NCBI GenBank assembly: GCA_003439945.1
Contig: QVRM01000972.1
Coordinates: forward strand, 1-64,000
From: Dermanyssus gallinae
Lineage: Eukaryota; Arthropoda; Arachnida; Mesostigmata; Dermanyssidae
Length of the DNA stretch: 64,000 nt
Direction of reading: 5' to 3'
Positions within the stretch are counted from its first letter, which is position 1; every line of letters starts with the position of its first letter. A program made the position numbers and the translations under genes. Below are positions 1 through 12,688 of this stretch, one piece after another. The notes below the pieces were generated by a model. That model saw nothing but the letters and a program-made list of their open reading frames with translations, had not been told where the DNA came from and did no database searches.

Positions 1-376
1 GTTGTGGAAGCCGTGCGACTTGTCCGTGCTATGTTGAGCTTCATAGGTCTTTGGGTATTTCTGAGGAGGCAGCGTGTTCTAGCTCTGGTCGTGCGCTTCC
101 ATATGGGTGCGGCGCCGAAAGTAGGTTGTTCCTTTGGTCCGCCGGAGGATTTTTTGTAGATCTGCTAAGGCTTTGGCTGTTTTTTTGCGGCACAGCGCAC
201 ATGAGGTGTTCCTGTAAGAACCCTATCCAGAATCACGTCCAAGTACTCGATCATGCCCGGGGTACTGAGTGAACTTCCAGGTGTCAATTTAGGTTCAAGA
301 AGAGACGCTTCAGGCCGTTCTGAACCTAGCGTGTGGAAGTGTTGTCGAATGACGTCAGGGCTCCGTTGGCTGTTCA
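1..376 (-). mobile_element. R1-like LINE fragment, reverse transcriptase C-terminal part
   Basis: Minus-strand reading gives PGMIEYLDVILDRVLTGTPHV, equivalent to the YLGV.LD..L.F..H motif that follows the reverse transcriptase palm in R1-type non-LTR retrotransposons. A shifted frame continues KALADLQKILRRTKGTT and APIWKR, matching the thumb region. It is frameshifted and runs off the left edge of the window. The copy is dead. Confidence 0.6.
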
Positions 377-399
377 TTTGAGCACATCCTTGTCACGAG

Positions 400-443
<44 letters not shown>

Positions 444-3400
444 GATATAGATATATATATATATAAAATATATTATTATATTATATATATATACCAAAAA
501 CTTCACACTAATAACCTCTAAACTGAAACTGCACTTTTCGAGGAGTCAAAGCTTTGATTAGTGATAACTGGCTATAATTTGTGTAGATGTCTGTTTTATT
601 AGCACCTAATAATTTATTTAGGCACCATTACCGCCAAACACGTAAATGAACCGTACCGATTTTAGTCTAAACTTCAGATTAAGATCGCTGTGAAATGCAA
701 TGAGGACATCCGAATGCTTGCATATCAATAGTACGCAGATGTCTACGTGTCTGAGGAAGCAAATTCTGTATAAAAATCCGTGACTAATCTCTCTAACAGA
801 TCGATTTGGAGCGTAACGCCAAGGCGTTTAGTTTGCTTTCAGGAAATGTATAGGAAATAAGCCGTAATTGCTACAGATGATCTGGCACATTACACAGCAC
901 ACTACCCGTATGGCGTTGGTTTTCATTGACTACCCTGATTAGATTAACTCGCGTCTATATAACGTTGTTGCATTTTGACTGTACGTTCAGCAGAACCATG
1001 GACGTGATATTCACAAAATCGATGCTGCTAGGGTATAATGCTGTAAAATGATTAAACGTAATACGCTGCTAGACCTTCGTAGAAAGGGAACATTGTGTTG
1101 GTGTCTTACGAAATAAAAAAAGCTATTTCTCTGCTCTCTAGAGTGAACAGCGACGCTGCTGTGTGGAGTTCAGCGAGTGCTTTTTAAGAGTAAGTGTTAC
1201 CTATTAACACCTACCTATATGAGCAGTATTATAATCTACGTTTTTTTTTTTGCTGACAGCAGCATCTCGACGAAACTTGTCTCTCTCTCACACACACAAC
1301 ATACACACACAAAATGTATACCTCCTTATTATCAGAACGTGCCCCTAATTGATCATATGGAGTGTTTTGCTGCAGTACATTGCTGCGACCACAAGTTGCA
1401 CGTGCTGCAAGTTATACGAAGATCACGTTCACGACGCGTTCTTCATACTGTGTCTGTTGATTAGACGACGGCAACACAGCATGACGTGGCGACTAAACGC
1501 GTTAACGGAATTTTGAGCACAGTGACGATCTCCATTGTTATTAGTACAACAACTTCTACAACCAACCGTGGCGGCCCGATACATTTGATGGCTTGATGAT
1601 GGGGGAGCATAAACCACCAAACAGCGTGCCTTCAGAATAGCCAACGGGAAAGAGGCTGCAAGTGGATTGGCAAGATCGTCGGCGTCTGCATGTGATGTAT
1701 GATCCACTGCTGACGGGTCACGCTGGGCCAAATCTGGCCGACTGGCCTACTGCTCAACCACCGTTGGTCGTTCGGTGCGGAAAACCCATACCCTCGTTGT
1801 TCCTCGAGTGAATCGAGTCGAGAGAAAGAAACGGCTAGAAACAGAGCGCGCAAGAGAGGTGGAAGGCGAAAGGCTGGCCGCTCATCTGCAGACTGTCGCA
1901 GGACAGCTCACAGGCTGCTGCCGCAGACTGCAGATTGCCCGTGTTCCTGCCCCCGCCCCGATAGCGTCGAGGCCCAATGAAAAAAGCCTGCCAGCAGAGG
2001 CACGCTAGACAACACCGTGCAGTCCATGCCAGCAGTCAGCGACATGTTGTCGCATCTAGGCTAGGAGCTGGGCATCACCCTCTAGGCTAGGAGCATGGGC
2101 ATCACCATCATCATCATCACCATCGAAATCATCATCATTATCATCGGCCATAATAATGGCTCCGATGACGCTTGAGCTGCCTCCAGCGTCGTCCAGAAGG
2201 CGCGCGTGTTCCTACGGTACGCCCATCAACTGCTGCACCAATGGAGCATGCATGCAGGATGAGGGACAAAGTATGTTTGTATCTATCTATCTATTGACAA
2301 CGATGACGACGACGACGACGACGATCCACGACGACCAGCTGCCAACTAGGCCATGACTGCTACTTCTACTGATACTAGACTACTACTATAATACTACTAC
2401 CACTACGACGACTACTACTACTACTACTACTATTATACTACTACTAACACTTCGGAAGCTATCCATCTATCTCCTCGATGAGCTTGGAGTCTTCAGACCC
2501 ATCATTTGTCTACCCCCTTCCTGTTCCCCCGAAACCCTCGAAAGCAAACAACGGAGATTGTTAGGTAGCTTGCTCACCGTTTTTCTTCTTTTTCTGTAAC
2601 AGCCCAATTCTAACGGCAGCAGCTGCAGCAGCAGAAGCAGAAACAGTTGCAGAAGCGGCAATAAAGGCAGAGAAGGCAGCAGCAACAGCAGCAGCAGCGG
2701 TACCTAAAACGTATGGCCATTCATTTTCGCTGAGCTGCTAACGGTCTAGTCGCCGCTCCCTCTGCCGTTGAATAAACGCAACGTTTTCTAAACAATCGGG
2801 CGCGCGGATGGTCTTGCGCGCGACGGTTGGTCGGAAAGCCGCTAGCCCCTTTGGAAAATGGAAAATGTTCACGTCGTGGACGTCGACACTAACGTCGGTG
2901 CCGCCGCAATGAAGTAGCTGGCAACCATTTCGAACAATGGTGTTGACAACACGGGCTGGGTTGGAAGCCCTCAGGCTCGTGGATGATCATTCGTTTTGGG
3001 GCCTTCCTTATCCCTCGCCGTTTCGCTTTTTCTCTCACTCTTGCTCCCTTTTCACTTGTTCGCTCCTCAGTTATATTCTTCTCTATTTCCCAATTCGTCC
3101 CTCTTTTCTCCCTCTCTTACTCACACACTCTGTTTCCCAGTCTCCTCCAAGGATAAGGACCCATTGTGATTCATAGGCAGACACATCCGGCGCTTTCATT
3201 CACTATCCTGAATGAGGGGAGCAGCAGTTGGGGTAGCAGGAGTTGGAGTAGCAGAAGTTGGGGGTAGCAGAAGTTGAGGGTCACCAGCTGCGTGGCCACT
3301 GAATCTATCGCACACATTGGCCGTAACGATCTTCTGCTGCTATTACGCTATTACATGTGCAACACATCGACGCCGGCGTCGAAACGGCGTAACAGTCAGA

Positions 3401-3899
3401 ATCGTGTACCCTGGCAGGCGCCACGAAAAAGAAACAAGGTCGCGTGGTAAACACACAGTTTCCACAGACAACACCCACACACAGCGACGGTGGTGCACGT
3501 AACGTACCCGCGTGCGTCCGTGCATGCGTATGCACAACTTCAAAAAATGATATCTTACTTTCTCCTTATACTATGCTGTGTTTGTTGTACGTCTTTTCTC
3601 TCTCCTCATATCCCGCCTCTCTCTCTCTCTCTTTTGGCATATTGTCTATCTACGAGACCCGCTTGGGTTGCCCTATAACTGTTAGGCTAATCGGGCCGAC
3701 AACTTGCGAGCGCTCAACAAATTGACACTGTCTACCCTCGGGATTCTGAATTGAAGACATAGGCCGGTCCATAGTCTCATCAATGCTAAGCGCTGAAAAC
3801 AAGGCAAACCCTCCAATTTTAGTTACAACTAGAGTCGGTCAGTTTAGAAGCCGCTTAGCCCAGCTTCTGAGGCCAGAATCTTGAGGCCCGGTGCGGAGG
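377..3899. other. Intergenic, simple repeats, no gene recognised
   Basis: This stretch contains a (TA)n tract (402-492) and trinucleotide runs: CAT about 2100-2150, CGA about 2303-2325, CTA about 2370-2455, and GCAGCA-rich about 2618-2698. Pyrimidine-rich tracts lie about 3020-3140 and 3595-3640. ORFs here are short with no recognisable domain. Confidence 0.6.
402..492. repeat. (TA)n tract, interrupted
   Basis: TA dinucleotide with AGATATAG and TATTATTATA interruptions, directly beside the R1-like fragment at 1-376 and probably marking its 5' truncation point. Confidence 0.93.
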
Positions 3900-4353
3900 C
3901 AGGCCTGTCAACGTACTACCCCATCGTGACTGGAGTGCCCTTTGCACGCTGAGGTGCAGCGACGTCTGTTTAATGAAGCTGCCTAGTGCACCCACAGGTA
4001 CCCTTTTTGATGACAAAACGATTTGCATAGCAGTAGGCCTACGACTAGAGACAGACCTAGCTAGCCCTCATCGGTGTCAATGTGGTTACCCCGTCGACAA
4101 ACTGGGACATCACGGCCTATCGTGTATCATCAGCGCAGGCCCACGCCCTATACATGTCGCTGTTAATGAGCCCTTCAGCAGAGCCCTCAGGTCATGCAGT
4201 CATCTGTGCATTCTTGAACCCTTTGGCCTCTGCACGGAGGACGGCAGGAGTCCAGTCGGGATGACACTTACACCATTCGAGCAAGGCAAAATGTTAGTTT
4301 GGGATGCAACCGTTACCGACTCCCTAGCACCTTCTATGAACCAACCCTGGTCG
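3900..4353 (+). mobile_element. Non-LTR retrotransposon C-terminal fragment (zinc knuckle plus nuclease-like region)
   Basis: An open frame (ATG at 3973, stop 4354) gives GTLFDDKTICIAVGLRLE, a CQCG....HGLSC zinc-knuckle-like motif, LEPFGLCTEDGRSPVGMTL and GKMLVWDATVTDSLAPS. This arrangement is familiar from the C-terminal part of polyproteins of some non-LTR retrotransposons, downstream of the reverse transcriptase. The R.P.GM...VWDAT block resembles a PD-(D/E)xK-type nuclease core. No reverse transcriptase lies next to it, so it is a 5'-truncated remnant. Clade not determined. Confidence 0.6.
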
Positions 4354-6481
4354 TAGAACACGACAGCTTACTGACTACTGTACGTTTTACGGCATAATAC
4401 CTCTCTCTCTCTGCAACATGGCGAGCCACCGGGCCAGTATGGAGAAGCACAAATAGGCAGAAGTTTTATTTATAGGCTTCTAGGTTCTGCGGGGGGAGAT
4501 TAAAATATGCGCGTACGCGTTTTGCGTAAAACATCTGAAACAGCTAATTAAACGGCTGCAGGCAAGAAGACGGTCGGCGGCGTGATGTCGCGGCAAAGAC
4601 AATGGTCAGCGACGGTCAGACGCGACAAGTCACTGATTCGATTTGCGAGTGGCGAGACATAATTGATTGGGTTGAATTCTATCACGACTGGTTCAGATAG
4701 AATATGAACAATTATTGTGCATAAACCGCTGACGCCACGCTGTACATCAACATTGAGCTTCACTGATCCAATGGACGATATCGATCTGACTGATTTGACG
4801 AAAACGACAAAAGCGACAAGAGTGTGTGTAGGTGTGTTGAAGGTACTACAAATTAGGTTAGCAGTAATGCTAGCAAAAGTAACCCAGGAACGGTTAATTG
4901 AAACGGCAAAAACGACAACAATAATAAACGGACACATGCAAACCTACCCGTTTGTATGTATGTATATTTATACATACAAACACGTAGGTATATATATATA
5001 TATATATATACAGCAACGATTTTACTAGCAAATCTTAGAAAGTAATTACATCACAACAGTGACGGTAGCAACAACAAAGTCTAGTAGACACTGCTACGGC
5101 CACAAACACCACTCTTACCAATAGCAAACAACATCGACGACGACGACAACAACAACAACGACAACAACAAAAGCGACAGCAGGTACGAACAAATACGGTA
5201 ATTATGACAACTCCAGTTACCAGAGCAGTCACACCAACAGCAGACCATAGCAACTGCAGATTAGCGCAGCCATTTTACCGTATGCCGGGCGGTCCACGCT
5301 ACCACGCGGCACGTACAGGTCATACACCACACCTGCGGCTCGCTCACATTACTCGCCGTAATGTGCAAGCCAGTCGACCCCGCACGTTGCTGCAAAGCCG
5401 CTCTATTGCTCGCTCGAAAGCTTCATAACACCCCCCCCCCCCCAAGAGCAAATCCCCAAGTTCCCACGAGGCACACTTACGTTCGTCTCTGCCTGCCTGT
5501 CGTTGTCGAGTTGTCTGGGCGCCTACGCGTGTCTGTATGAGGGCCCAGAGGAGTCTATGAGGTCTATGAGGGCCCAGAGGAGTAGTCAACGGCGGCGGCA
5601 ACATTACTACCAGTGTTAGCCACTTGAGCGCCTTTAAAGAACGAATGGTAGCCACTTCTCTTCAAAGACTGCTGACGGCAGTTACGTTGGCCACTGGCAG
5701 AAGCAGGTTGCCGTCGCGTTGCTTGGTGCGCTGCGGTTGTCGCACGATATCGCAAAGGCGGCGCATAGGGTCGTCGGCGTAGAATCCTCCGTCGGCGTAG
5801 AGAATCCTCTGTCGGCGGGTCCATCCGCCAAGGTCGCTAAAGGTCAATGGGGTAGAAGGATCAGGGACGACACCTTGGCGCAGACACGGACAAGACAACG
5901 ATGGTGAACGAGAGCGACAATGATGGCAAATGAGAGGACGATGGCTTGGCCCTTCTTCTCGGCAGCCCGAGCCGCTGGGCTGCCGGGGCGCCGCTTCGAT
6001 GGGCTGGCTACCTGCTGGCTCGTCACACGTGTATTGTTAGGCACAGTATAGCGTAGTGTTGTTTCGTGTGCTAGGTGCCTTCGTACGTTCGTAGGCTCCA
6101 GATGAGACGGGTCGTTATGACACGACCAGGTGGTGCCACCGCTTAGTGCCACCTTCTCTATGTCTAGTGGCTCGCTGCGCGGCGGCACAATAACAACGAG
6201 AGTGCTACGTGAAACGACAGCAGCAGCAACAACATCAACAACAACAACATGTCTCTACGACACAGTGGAACGGTATGAGCGTTGTTAGTTAGTTTACAGG
6301 GTGACGTCTGAGTTGACCGCCGCATAACCCAACTACTGCAGCAGTGACACAACAAATCAAAGTTGCAGGTTCGTTTATGAGTTCTTGAGCGTATTTGTGT
6401 ACATATCTGTGCATGTATATGAGATTAGCTCTGTATACATTTATACAGAGGATGAGTATATTGAAGGTGCTTTTAGCTATA

Positions 6482-6551
<70 letters not shown>

Positions 6552-6567
6552 AAAGTGTATTGGCAGA

Positions 6568-6604
<37 letters not shown>

Positions 6605-9600
6605 TATAGTTTCTAAGTGTATTGGCAAAACACATTTATATTAAATTTTGCACCATGTTCTACATAATTGCGTAAGTCTCTCCCCGTACAACTTCATTGG
6701 TATGCATCTATCGGAAACTCTATGGATTTCCGACCTTTTGCCTTTGAGACCTTAGGGGACCTAGGTAAAATTACTGAGGAAGTTATTACTAAGGCATGCA
6801 CGTATCTCAGATTGGCCACAATGTACATTTTTTTTCAAACAATTAATTTGCAATGATTCTTAACCTTGTTGACGATAGACTGCCACTCTTGCTAATTTCG
6901 TCGATTCGGTACTGCGTGGTCATGTTTAGTGTATCAGGTACAAAATATCGTAGGCCTTCTCAGACTAGTAAAGTCTTGCACGCGTTAGTGGTACACAGCG
7001 TCACTGCTCTACGCATAGCAAATAAAGCTATTTGCCCAATCGAATCTTTCCTGCTAGCTTGACTTAGCGACATGCATTGCAGCGATAGAGGTAGCAGACG
7101 AGGTACCGTCGCTATTTTACCGGCGTGTGCCCTCGCAGTTGGAACCTCGAAATGGTTCTAACTTCACATCGTTCAGACACAGTTTTAGTCGATACCAGAG
7201 AGGTAAGCAGGCGTTACCAGATGTTTCGTCTACTCTTCCTTTGGCCTCTTTGTTTCCACTTATTCTTCCATCTTTCTCCCTCCCGTCGTTTTTAGTCTTT
7301 TTTTGTTGTTTCCGTATTTTTGCACTTTCCTTTTTTTCTTCGCATGCCATTCATCGGCTCTGCTCGCTGTACCACCGCAGTTCCTCCAGCTTCTGCTCGG
7401 GGCAATTGAGTAGGTGTGACTGTTTTCCAATAATACACTTTGGATTGAACAAATTACAACGGCGGTGCACAGTCATCAGAATGCTGCATTTTATCCTTGT
7501 CGTCGGCACCGTCAATATTCGGATTGGGGCATCATTCAGTGGCTAAATAGCTTATTGGTCTTGCGTGTTTCAATATCTCGTTGTTAAAGGATGCCTGGTG
7601 TCCGTATAAAGCGTATGGCCAGTGTGGTAGGTGGACCAGTTGAGCCACTGGTTGAACCGGTTGGTTTGATATCTGCGCTGAATGGCGTACCTAGCTGCTT
7701 CCGTGGGATCCCGCGCACGTCTTCACAGACACCGCAGCTCGGAAAAAGGTGTTTGAAAAAAAAAACGAAAACGCAAATTAAAGAACAAGAACGCAACCCG
7801 GTCATGCTATCATTGCCACCACCGCATTGGCAATCATCGCCTAACGGGGCTCAAACCGGAACACTTTGAGGGAGGGAAACTCAGAAAAGGAAAGCGCAAA
7901 TACAAAGATAGTACCCTAAAACCAAAGATAAAAGAGAGACAAATAGAGAGACACACAGAGAGAAAGAGAGAGAAATAAACCGGGTAAGTAGAGATAATGC
8001 ATGAAACAAAAGGTGTTTGTAACGCATTGTCAAGGACGAAGTAGGAGAAGCGAGAATTGGGCAGCGCCATATAGAGGAAGACGGAGAAGACTTTCCCAAG
8101 TGTGAGCAAACTAGACAGAGACAGAACGGCTGCTGACTGCCAACTGCTCAGCTAACTGACGGACGGACCGTTGCTGGCTTGTTGGTGGCTGAATGGACCG
8201 CAACGCTGATGACGTATTATTGGGATGACGGCGTGTGTGCGCATGCTGACATGCGACAGGCGAGCGAAGCGTGGGGGGGGTTTGCTTGGCCCCGCACCCC
8301 ATCTACTGATGCTACTCAGCTACCGCTGCTGCTGCTGCTAGCCGCAGTTCGAGGCGGTTCTTTTCCTAACGTCCCAATACCGGATAGATAGGCGGACAGG
8401 ATAGGACGGCCCAACCCGATGACGTCGACGAAGCCCATCTGGCTGCTGTTCCCCCGGGCCATGTTCATCATCATCATCGTCATCATCGTCGTCGTCGTCA
8501 GAGGGGTAATGCGGGAGAAAAAGAAAAATGCGAAAGAGGGAAGGACTAAATCGAATCTTCAATATGTACTTCCTCCTTTGTCGCTTGACGCTCGCCTGGC
8601 TCGCTTGTGTGACAGCCACACTGAAGAAGCCAACCAACCTACTTTGCTAAGCCGTAGTACCACTTCGTTTGCCTGAGAGTGTCTCCTGTCACGGGCTTTT
8701 TGAGTCGTCACCAAGTGAGCTGGCTACCCGGTTACCGGGCGCCCTCTACCCTGGTGTCACCATAAACTATGCGTATGAGCAACGGCGGCGTGTATTAGAG
8801 GTCTGAAGTAGGGCGACTATGATGAAAAGACCCGCGTTGTCGATGCCGGCACATCGAAACAAACCCACCCGAAGCAAATATTGTGTGACATTCGCAGGTT
8901 TAAGTGTTTTAACTACGTGTATTTTACACGAGTTCCTGCAGAGCGCATCCTACTATAGCTAGACGTGCGCAACGAGTGCAGCTCAAATCCGTTGACTTGA
9001 CTGTTGGTTGCCAGTTGCCGATCTTACAGATTGTCGATGATTCTTAAAACAGACTTGATTTATATGTATATTCAAGCAAGCTCGAGGTATCCTTTAGCAT
9101 TCATGTGCATACACACGGTTAATTCAGTGACTTTGGCGTTAGTAGCACAGAAGCATACAGGTGTAATGTACATATATAAGTATAAAAGAGGTTATCATCA
9201 CAATATGTAACAGACTGTATATACGCTGCATCTATGTGTCATAATCGTCTCTCTAGTATGAGTAGGATTTGTATGCGCCTTAAAAACGTTTGTGTTACAA
9301 CACTGGTTTGCTTAATTTGACTAATCTCCGCTCAAAGTTTCTGTCTTCTGTAGTAACAAGTGTATGTACCGCAATAACCCTTAAATATGTGACACCCTTA
9401 ATAAAAATGATGTCCAGCTTGAACTATATGTGATGTTGTATCAGTTCACAGGAAAATCACACAAAGCATGTATTAATGTCAAAATCATAATGCGCTGAGA
9501 TGCTTTTTTAAGTGCGTTTTAATGATAACGTGTACGATGACCATGACTTAATTGTTCCGTGAGGCTAATTCCTGTTAGCGGTTTTGCACGGATATATTCA

Positions 9601-10137
9601 AGCATCATCGATAAGGACGGTGAAAAATATATTGTGTGTACAAGCACACGCACTTTACATGAATCTACCTAAATATACCTAGGAAAGCCAGGATTGCGAT
9701 ACATAATGAATATTATTGTAGAATGCTTATACTATCTGTTGTTTAGAATGCTAACACAAATAGAAACAGCGGCGGCAAACGTATTTAAGGTTATCTATCA
9801 TCATAAGCGAGTCGTTGTTGGACAGCGTTTAACAAATAGCCCGACAGTAAGGACCTGCAGCAAAGGTATTTTCTAGTATCGAATCAGGGGACACGCAAAC
9901 ACAAGGTCATTGGTGGGGAGTGGGTTTTGCACATTCAGCCGCCGTTACTGATTACTGCAATATCAACGGGCAATATTATGTTAAGGCTCAGTGGAGCAAA
10001 TCAGGTAGATATTACGGTAGTCCTTGAGATTTTTTCACTAGGTGAGATCAAACCTATATTATCTTTTCCCATGCCACATCAAAATTCCACACGTTTAGAC
10101 ATATTTAGTAATGCTCAGCTAAATCTTGCATATAACT

Positions 10138-10184
<47 letters not shown>

Positions 10185-10266
10185 GAGTCAAATCATATCT
10201 AATTAATATATTAAAAGAAATAAAAAAATGGAAACGAGAATTAAAGCAAATAAGGAGTCGAGTTTT
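4354..10266. other. Intergenic, repeat-rich, no gene recognised
   Basis: (TA)n lies at 4988-5010, 6484-6550 and 6570-6609. The last two flank an inverted AGAAACTATA/TATAGTTTCT and a duplicated AAGTGTATTGGCA. (CAA/CGA)n lies at 5130-5175. A short direct duplication TATGAGGGCCCAGAGGAGT is at about 5536-5585. Poly-C at 5430-5443, (CAT/CGT)n at 8464-8500, GAGA-rich at 7930-7976. No ORF shows a domain or convincing splice structure. Confidence 0.55.
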
Positions 10267-10406
10267 CATGAGGCTTTTATGATATGCACCAAGAATATAA
10301 ATGTAATACCGTGCATATTCATAAAAAAAAAAATATATATATATATATTTACAAATATGCACGGTATTACATTTATATTTTGGATGCGTATCATAAAAGC
10401 CTCATG
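10267..10406. repeat. Fold-back repeat, 53-bp arms around a (TA)n loop
   Basis: The arms 10267-10319 and 10354-10406 are inverted copies matching at 49 of 53 positions. They are separated by a 34-nt A/T-only-like loop. The four mismatches are mixed in type, so there is no sign of selection for RNA pairing. It looks like a small fold-back element or a slipped inverted duplication. Confidence 0.8.
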
Positions 10407-12360
10407 AACTTTAATTATATAGCAAAATTTGCATTTTGGAGTGGACAATTGTCTCTGCATGAACGTGTAGTCACGATCTTCTACATATGTTCTATAATGT
10501 GATATACTCGCGTACTTTACAAATCTATATACATATGCATCATAATTAAATGTGTATGCGTTAATTATTATTATAATAATTTGAACACAACACACACAGT
10601 ATATATATATATATATAAACATGCATACATACATATGTTCAAGGCTACAGAAACAAACATCAACGATCGAGTGTGTAGTCTAACCCTTGGAAGGAACTTT
10701 GAGTGATTTTCCAATGAGAAAAGTTTCCTAATACGCTTGCCATCCTTCACAGCCTCTGCCTACCGGTGGGTTCGTTTGGCGTTTGCGTGCACCTCTTTCT
10801 TTGAAATAGTTCCGTTTACAGCCGAAATGAGCACGACGTGTTGTCCCTTAACTCGGTCTCGTTACTTCTCTTCTAGCCTTCGTTGTTGAATTTCCGGCTG
10901 CAGAGTACTAGCTAGCATATATATATATATATGGTTGTAGAGGTAGTCAGGTAGTTATATTAGTAGGAGCCAACGTAGTAGCCGGAGTAGCAAATAGCCG
11001 TAGCAGTCGAAGGGTTGGCAGCAGTGCCAGCAACAGCAGCCGCAGCAGTAGCAATGGCTGAAGTATAATTCAATTTATCCTTCTTCGTTGTTCGATGTAA
11101 GGGATCCTTCTTGCTGTAAAATCTTCCACCTGGTTCATGTTTGATTCATCGCACACAACAAGCAGCATTCCCTCGCGCGCACGTTCAGCCTCCAGACGGA
11201 TCCGAGCCTCCGGCCGACGGGCGGGCGCTTATAGGCAGTAGTAGTAGGAGCAGCCTTATTTCACGTAGATCGAGGACGGCAAACCACGCCGCGCGCCCTT
11301 GCCGGCGCCCTCACCGCGGGCAGCGGTCGGTGTTCGGCTGCGGGTCGTTTGTACGCCGTCGTCCCGGAGCGGCGCTGGCATGGGCGGCAACGGTAACAAA
11401 GGAGCGGAATCGTCGTCATCATCGTCGTCGTCGATGGACGACGTCGTACAACAGCAATGCTATAAACAAAGTGCCTCACCGCCGCCACCACCACGACCTC
11501 CACGACCACTACCAGCATCAGCATCATTGTTGCAAGCATGTGCTATGGGCAACTCAGCTTGACGTGGCGTCGCTACGGATCTGGACTGTTTCAGAGGAAT
11601 AGGGTCTAATCCCCATGTTCCGTTGCCGGGCCTGCCGCCCTCGCCCCGTTACCCCGTCTTGCCGTTTCTTCTTCTCCTTTTTCCTCTCTATTGTCGTTCC
11701 TATTCTGTCTGTCGCTCCGCCCCGCTTTTCCCACCCGTCTGCCTAACATAAAAACCGATACGGTAACGGACATGTTCCTCTCAACTCGGGCCTACAGTCT
11801 CGATCTCTTTCAATCTCTACCCCCCCCCCTCTCTCTCTCTCCTTCTGCCTTGTTCTTTCTGCTTTATTTCTCTGTTTCCTTATTTTTCATTTCTCGTTTG
11901 CTTGATATCCAGTTCGCTACTACCTCCGACTGTTTAACTCTGTGCGTCCGCCTGTTCGTCCATCCGTCCGTCCCCCCCGCCCGCCTAGATCATGGTCGTT
12001 GCCGTTAAGGCCGCTACCGCCGCCGCCGCCGATCGGCGACCTTTGCTTGCCGCTTGCGTACCTCACTCACTTTTTCCTCGGAAACGATCGTGTCGAGCAT
12101 CCGAGCAGCACTAAGTAGAACAGATAACAACGCCGCACGCCACCGTACCACCGATGCCAGTACTAGCCGGGCCAAGTTGTGCCCAGGTAGAGGGCCAGGT
12201 AGGTAGGTCCTCGTTCGGACACAGCGGGCCCAGCGGGCACCTTTCTGGAACGTGCGTGACGCGCTCTCCTCTCGCCGTCTGAGTGCGCGAGTTGGATCGC
12301 GCGGCACAGGCAGGCAGGCGTGCGCTGCTGAGAGCTGCAAACAATAAAAGTCAGCCCAAC

Positions 12361-12393
12361 GACTAAATGTAATTTGCCGCCGAGTTTTATATA
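12361..12393 (-). promoter_or_regulatory. Possible core promoter: TATA box and initiator (minus strand)
   Basis: On the minus strand TATATAAAA occupies 12393-12385. TTTAGTC, close to the arthropod initiator, has its A at 12364, about 29 nt after the start of the TATA box, the normal spacing. A CRE (TGACGTCA) lies upstream at 12567-12574. Downstream, an open frame reaches ATG 12100 and a GTGAGT donor at 12070. Chance occurrence in AT-rich DNA is quite possible. Confidence 0.25.
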
Positions 12394-12566
12394 CGAGGCT
12401 GTTTAGACTCGTGGCGTGGTAGAGAGAGAACTTGAGCTCTTCAAACGGTGCGCGCCCATGCTGCCCACACACACACACTCACATAGACACACTTACACAT
12501 ACAAACAGAAGCACGTCTAAATCCACATCAGACACGCTGCTGCCCATCCCAGCCTTCCCATCGCCC

Positions 12567-12574
12567 TGACGTCA
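12567..12574. promoter_or_regulatory. CRE palindrome TGACGTCA
   Basis: Perfect cAMP-response element consensus. It lies about 200 bp upstream of the candidate minus-strand start site and 39 bp before the hairpin at 12613. Another TGACGTCA occurs inside the LINE fragment at about 350, so the motif alone is weak evidence. Confidence 0.25.
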
Positions 12575-12612
12575 GTTAGCCGTCAGCGTTACAGCATGAC
12601 AGTGCAAATCAC

Positions 12613-12688
12613 GACGAGTTGCCTCAAGTTGACAGGCTAGTCAAAATGCGCGGATTTTTGCTGGTCTGTCATTTTGAGGCAACTCGTC
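12613..12688 (+). ncRNA. Pre-miRNA-like hairpin
   Basis: Two 35-nt arms (12613-12647 and 12654-12688) fold around a 6-nt loop GCGCGG. Thirty-three of 35 positions pair in plus-strand RNA, with 29 Watson-Crick pairs and 4 G-U wobbles; 2 are mismatches. The size and unbranched stem match animal microRNA precursors. I do not recognise either arm as a known miRNA. A small fold-back element is the alternative. Confidence 0.4.

Larger units (their letters stand above)
10620..12612. other. GC-rich block, possible unrecognised promoter or first exon
   Basis: This region is clearly richer in CpG than its neighbours, especially 11150-11420 and 12000-12310. Open frames exist on both strands (plus 11141-11602; minus 12014-12478) but none has a recognisable domain. 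Serine, histidine and proline runs come from (GTC)n and (CCA)n repeats. It may hold the 5' end of a gene whose other exons I cannot identify. Confidence 0.35.

Noticed and set aside
11141..11602. 153-codon plus-strand frame and an overlapping Ser/Pro-rich frame at 11299-11562
   Set aside because: Overlapping frames are both driven by (GTC)n and (CCA)n repeats. No domain; kept only as a possible gene-start region.
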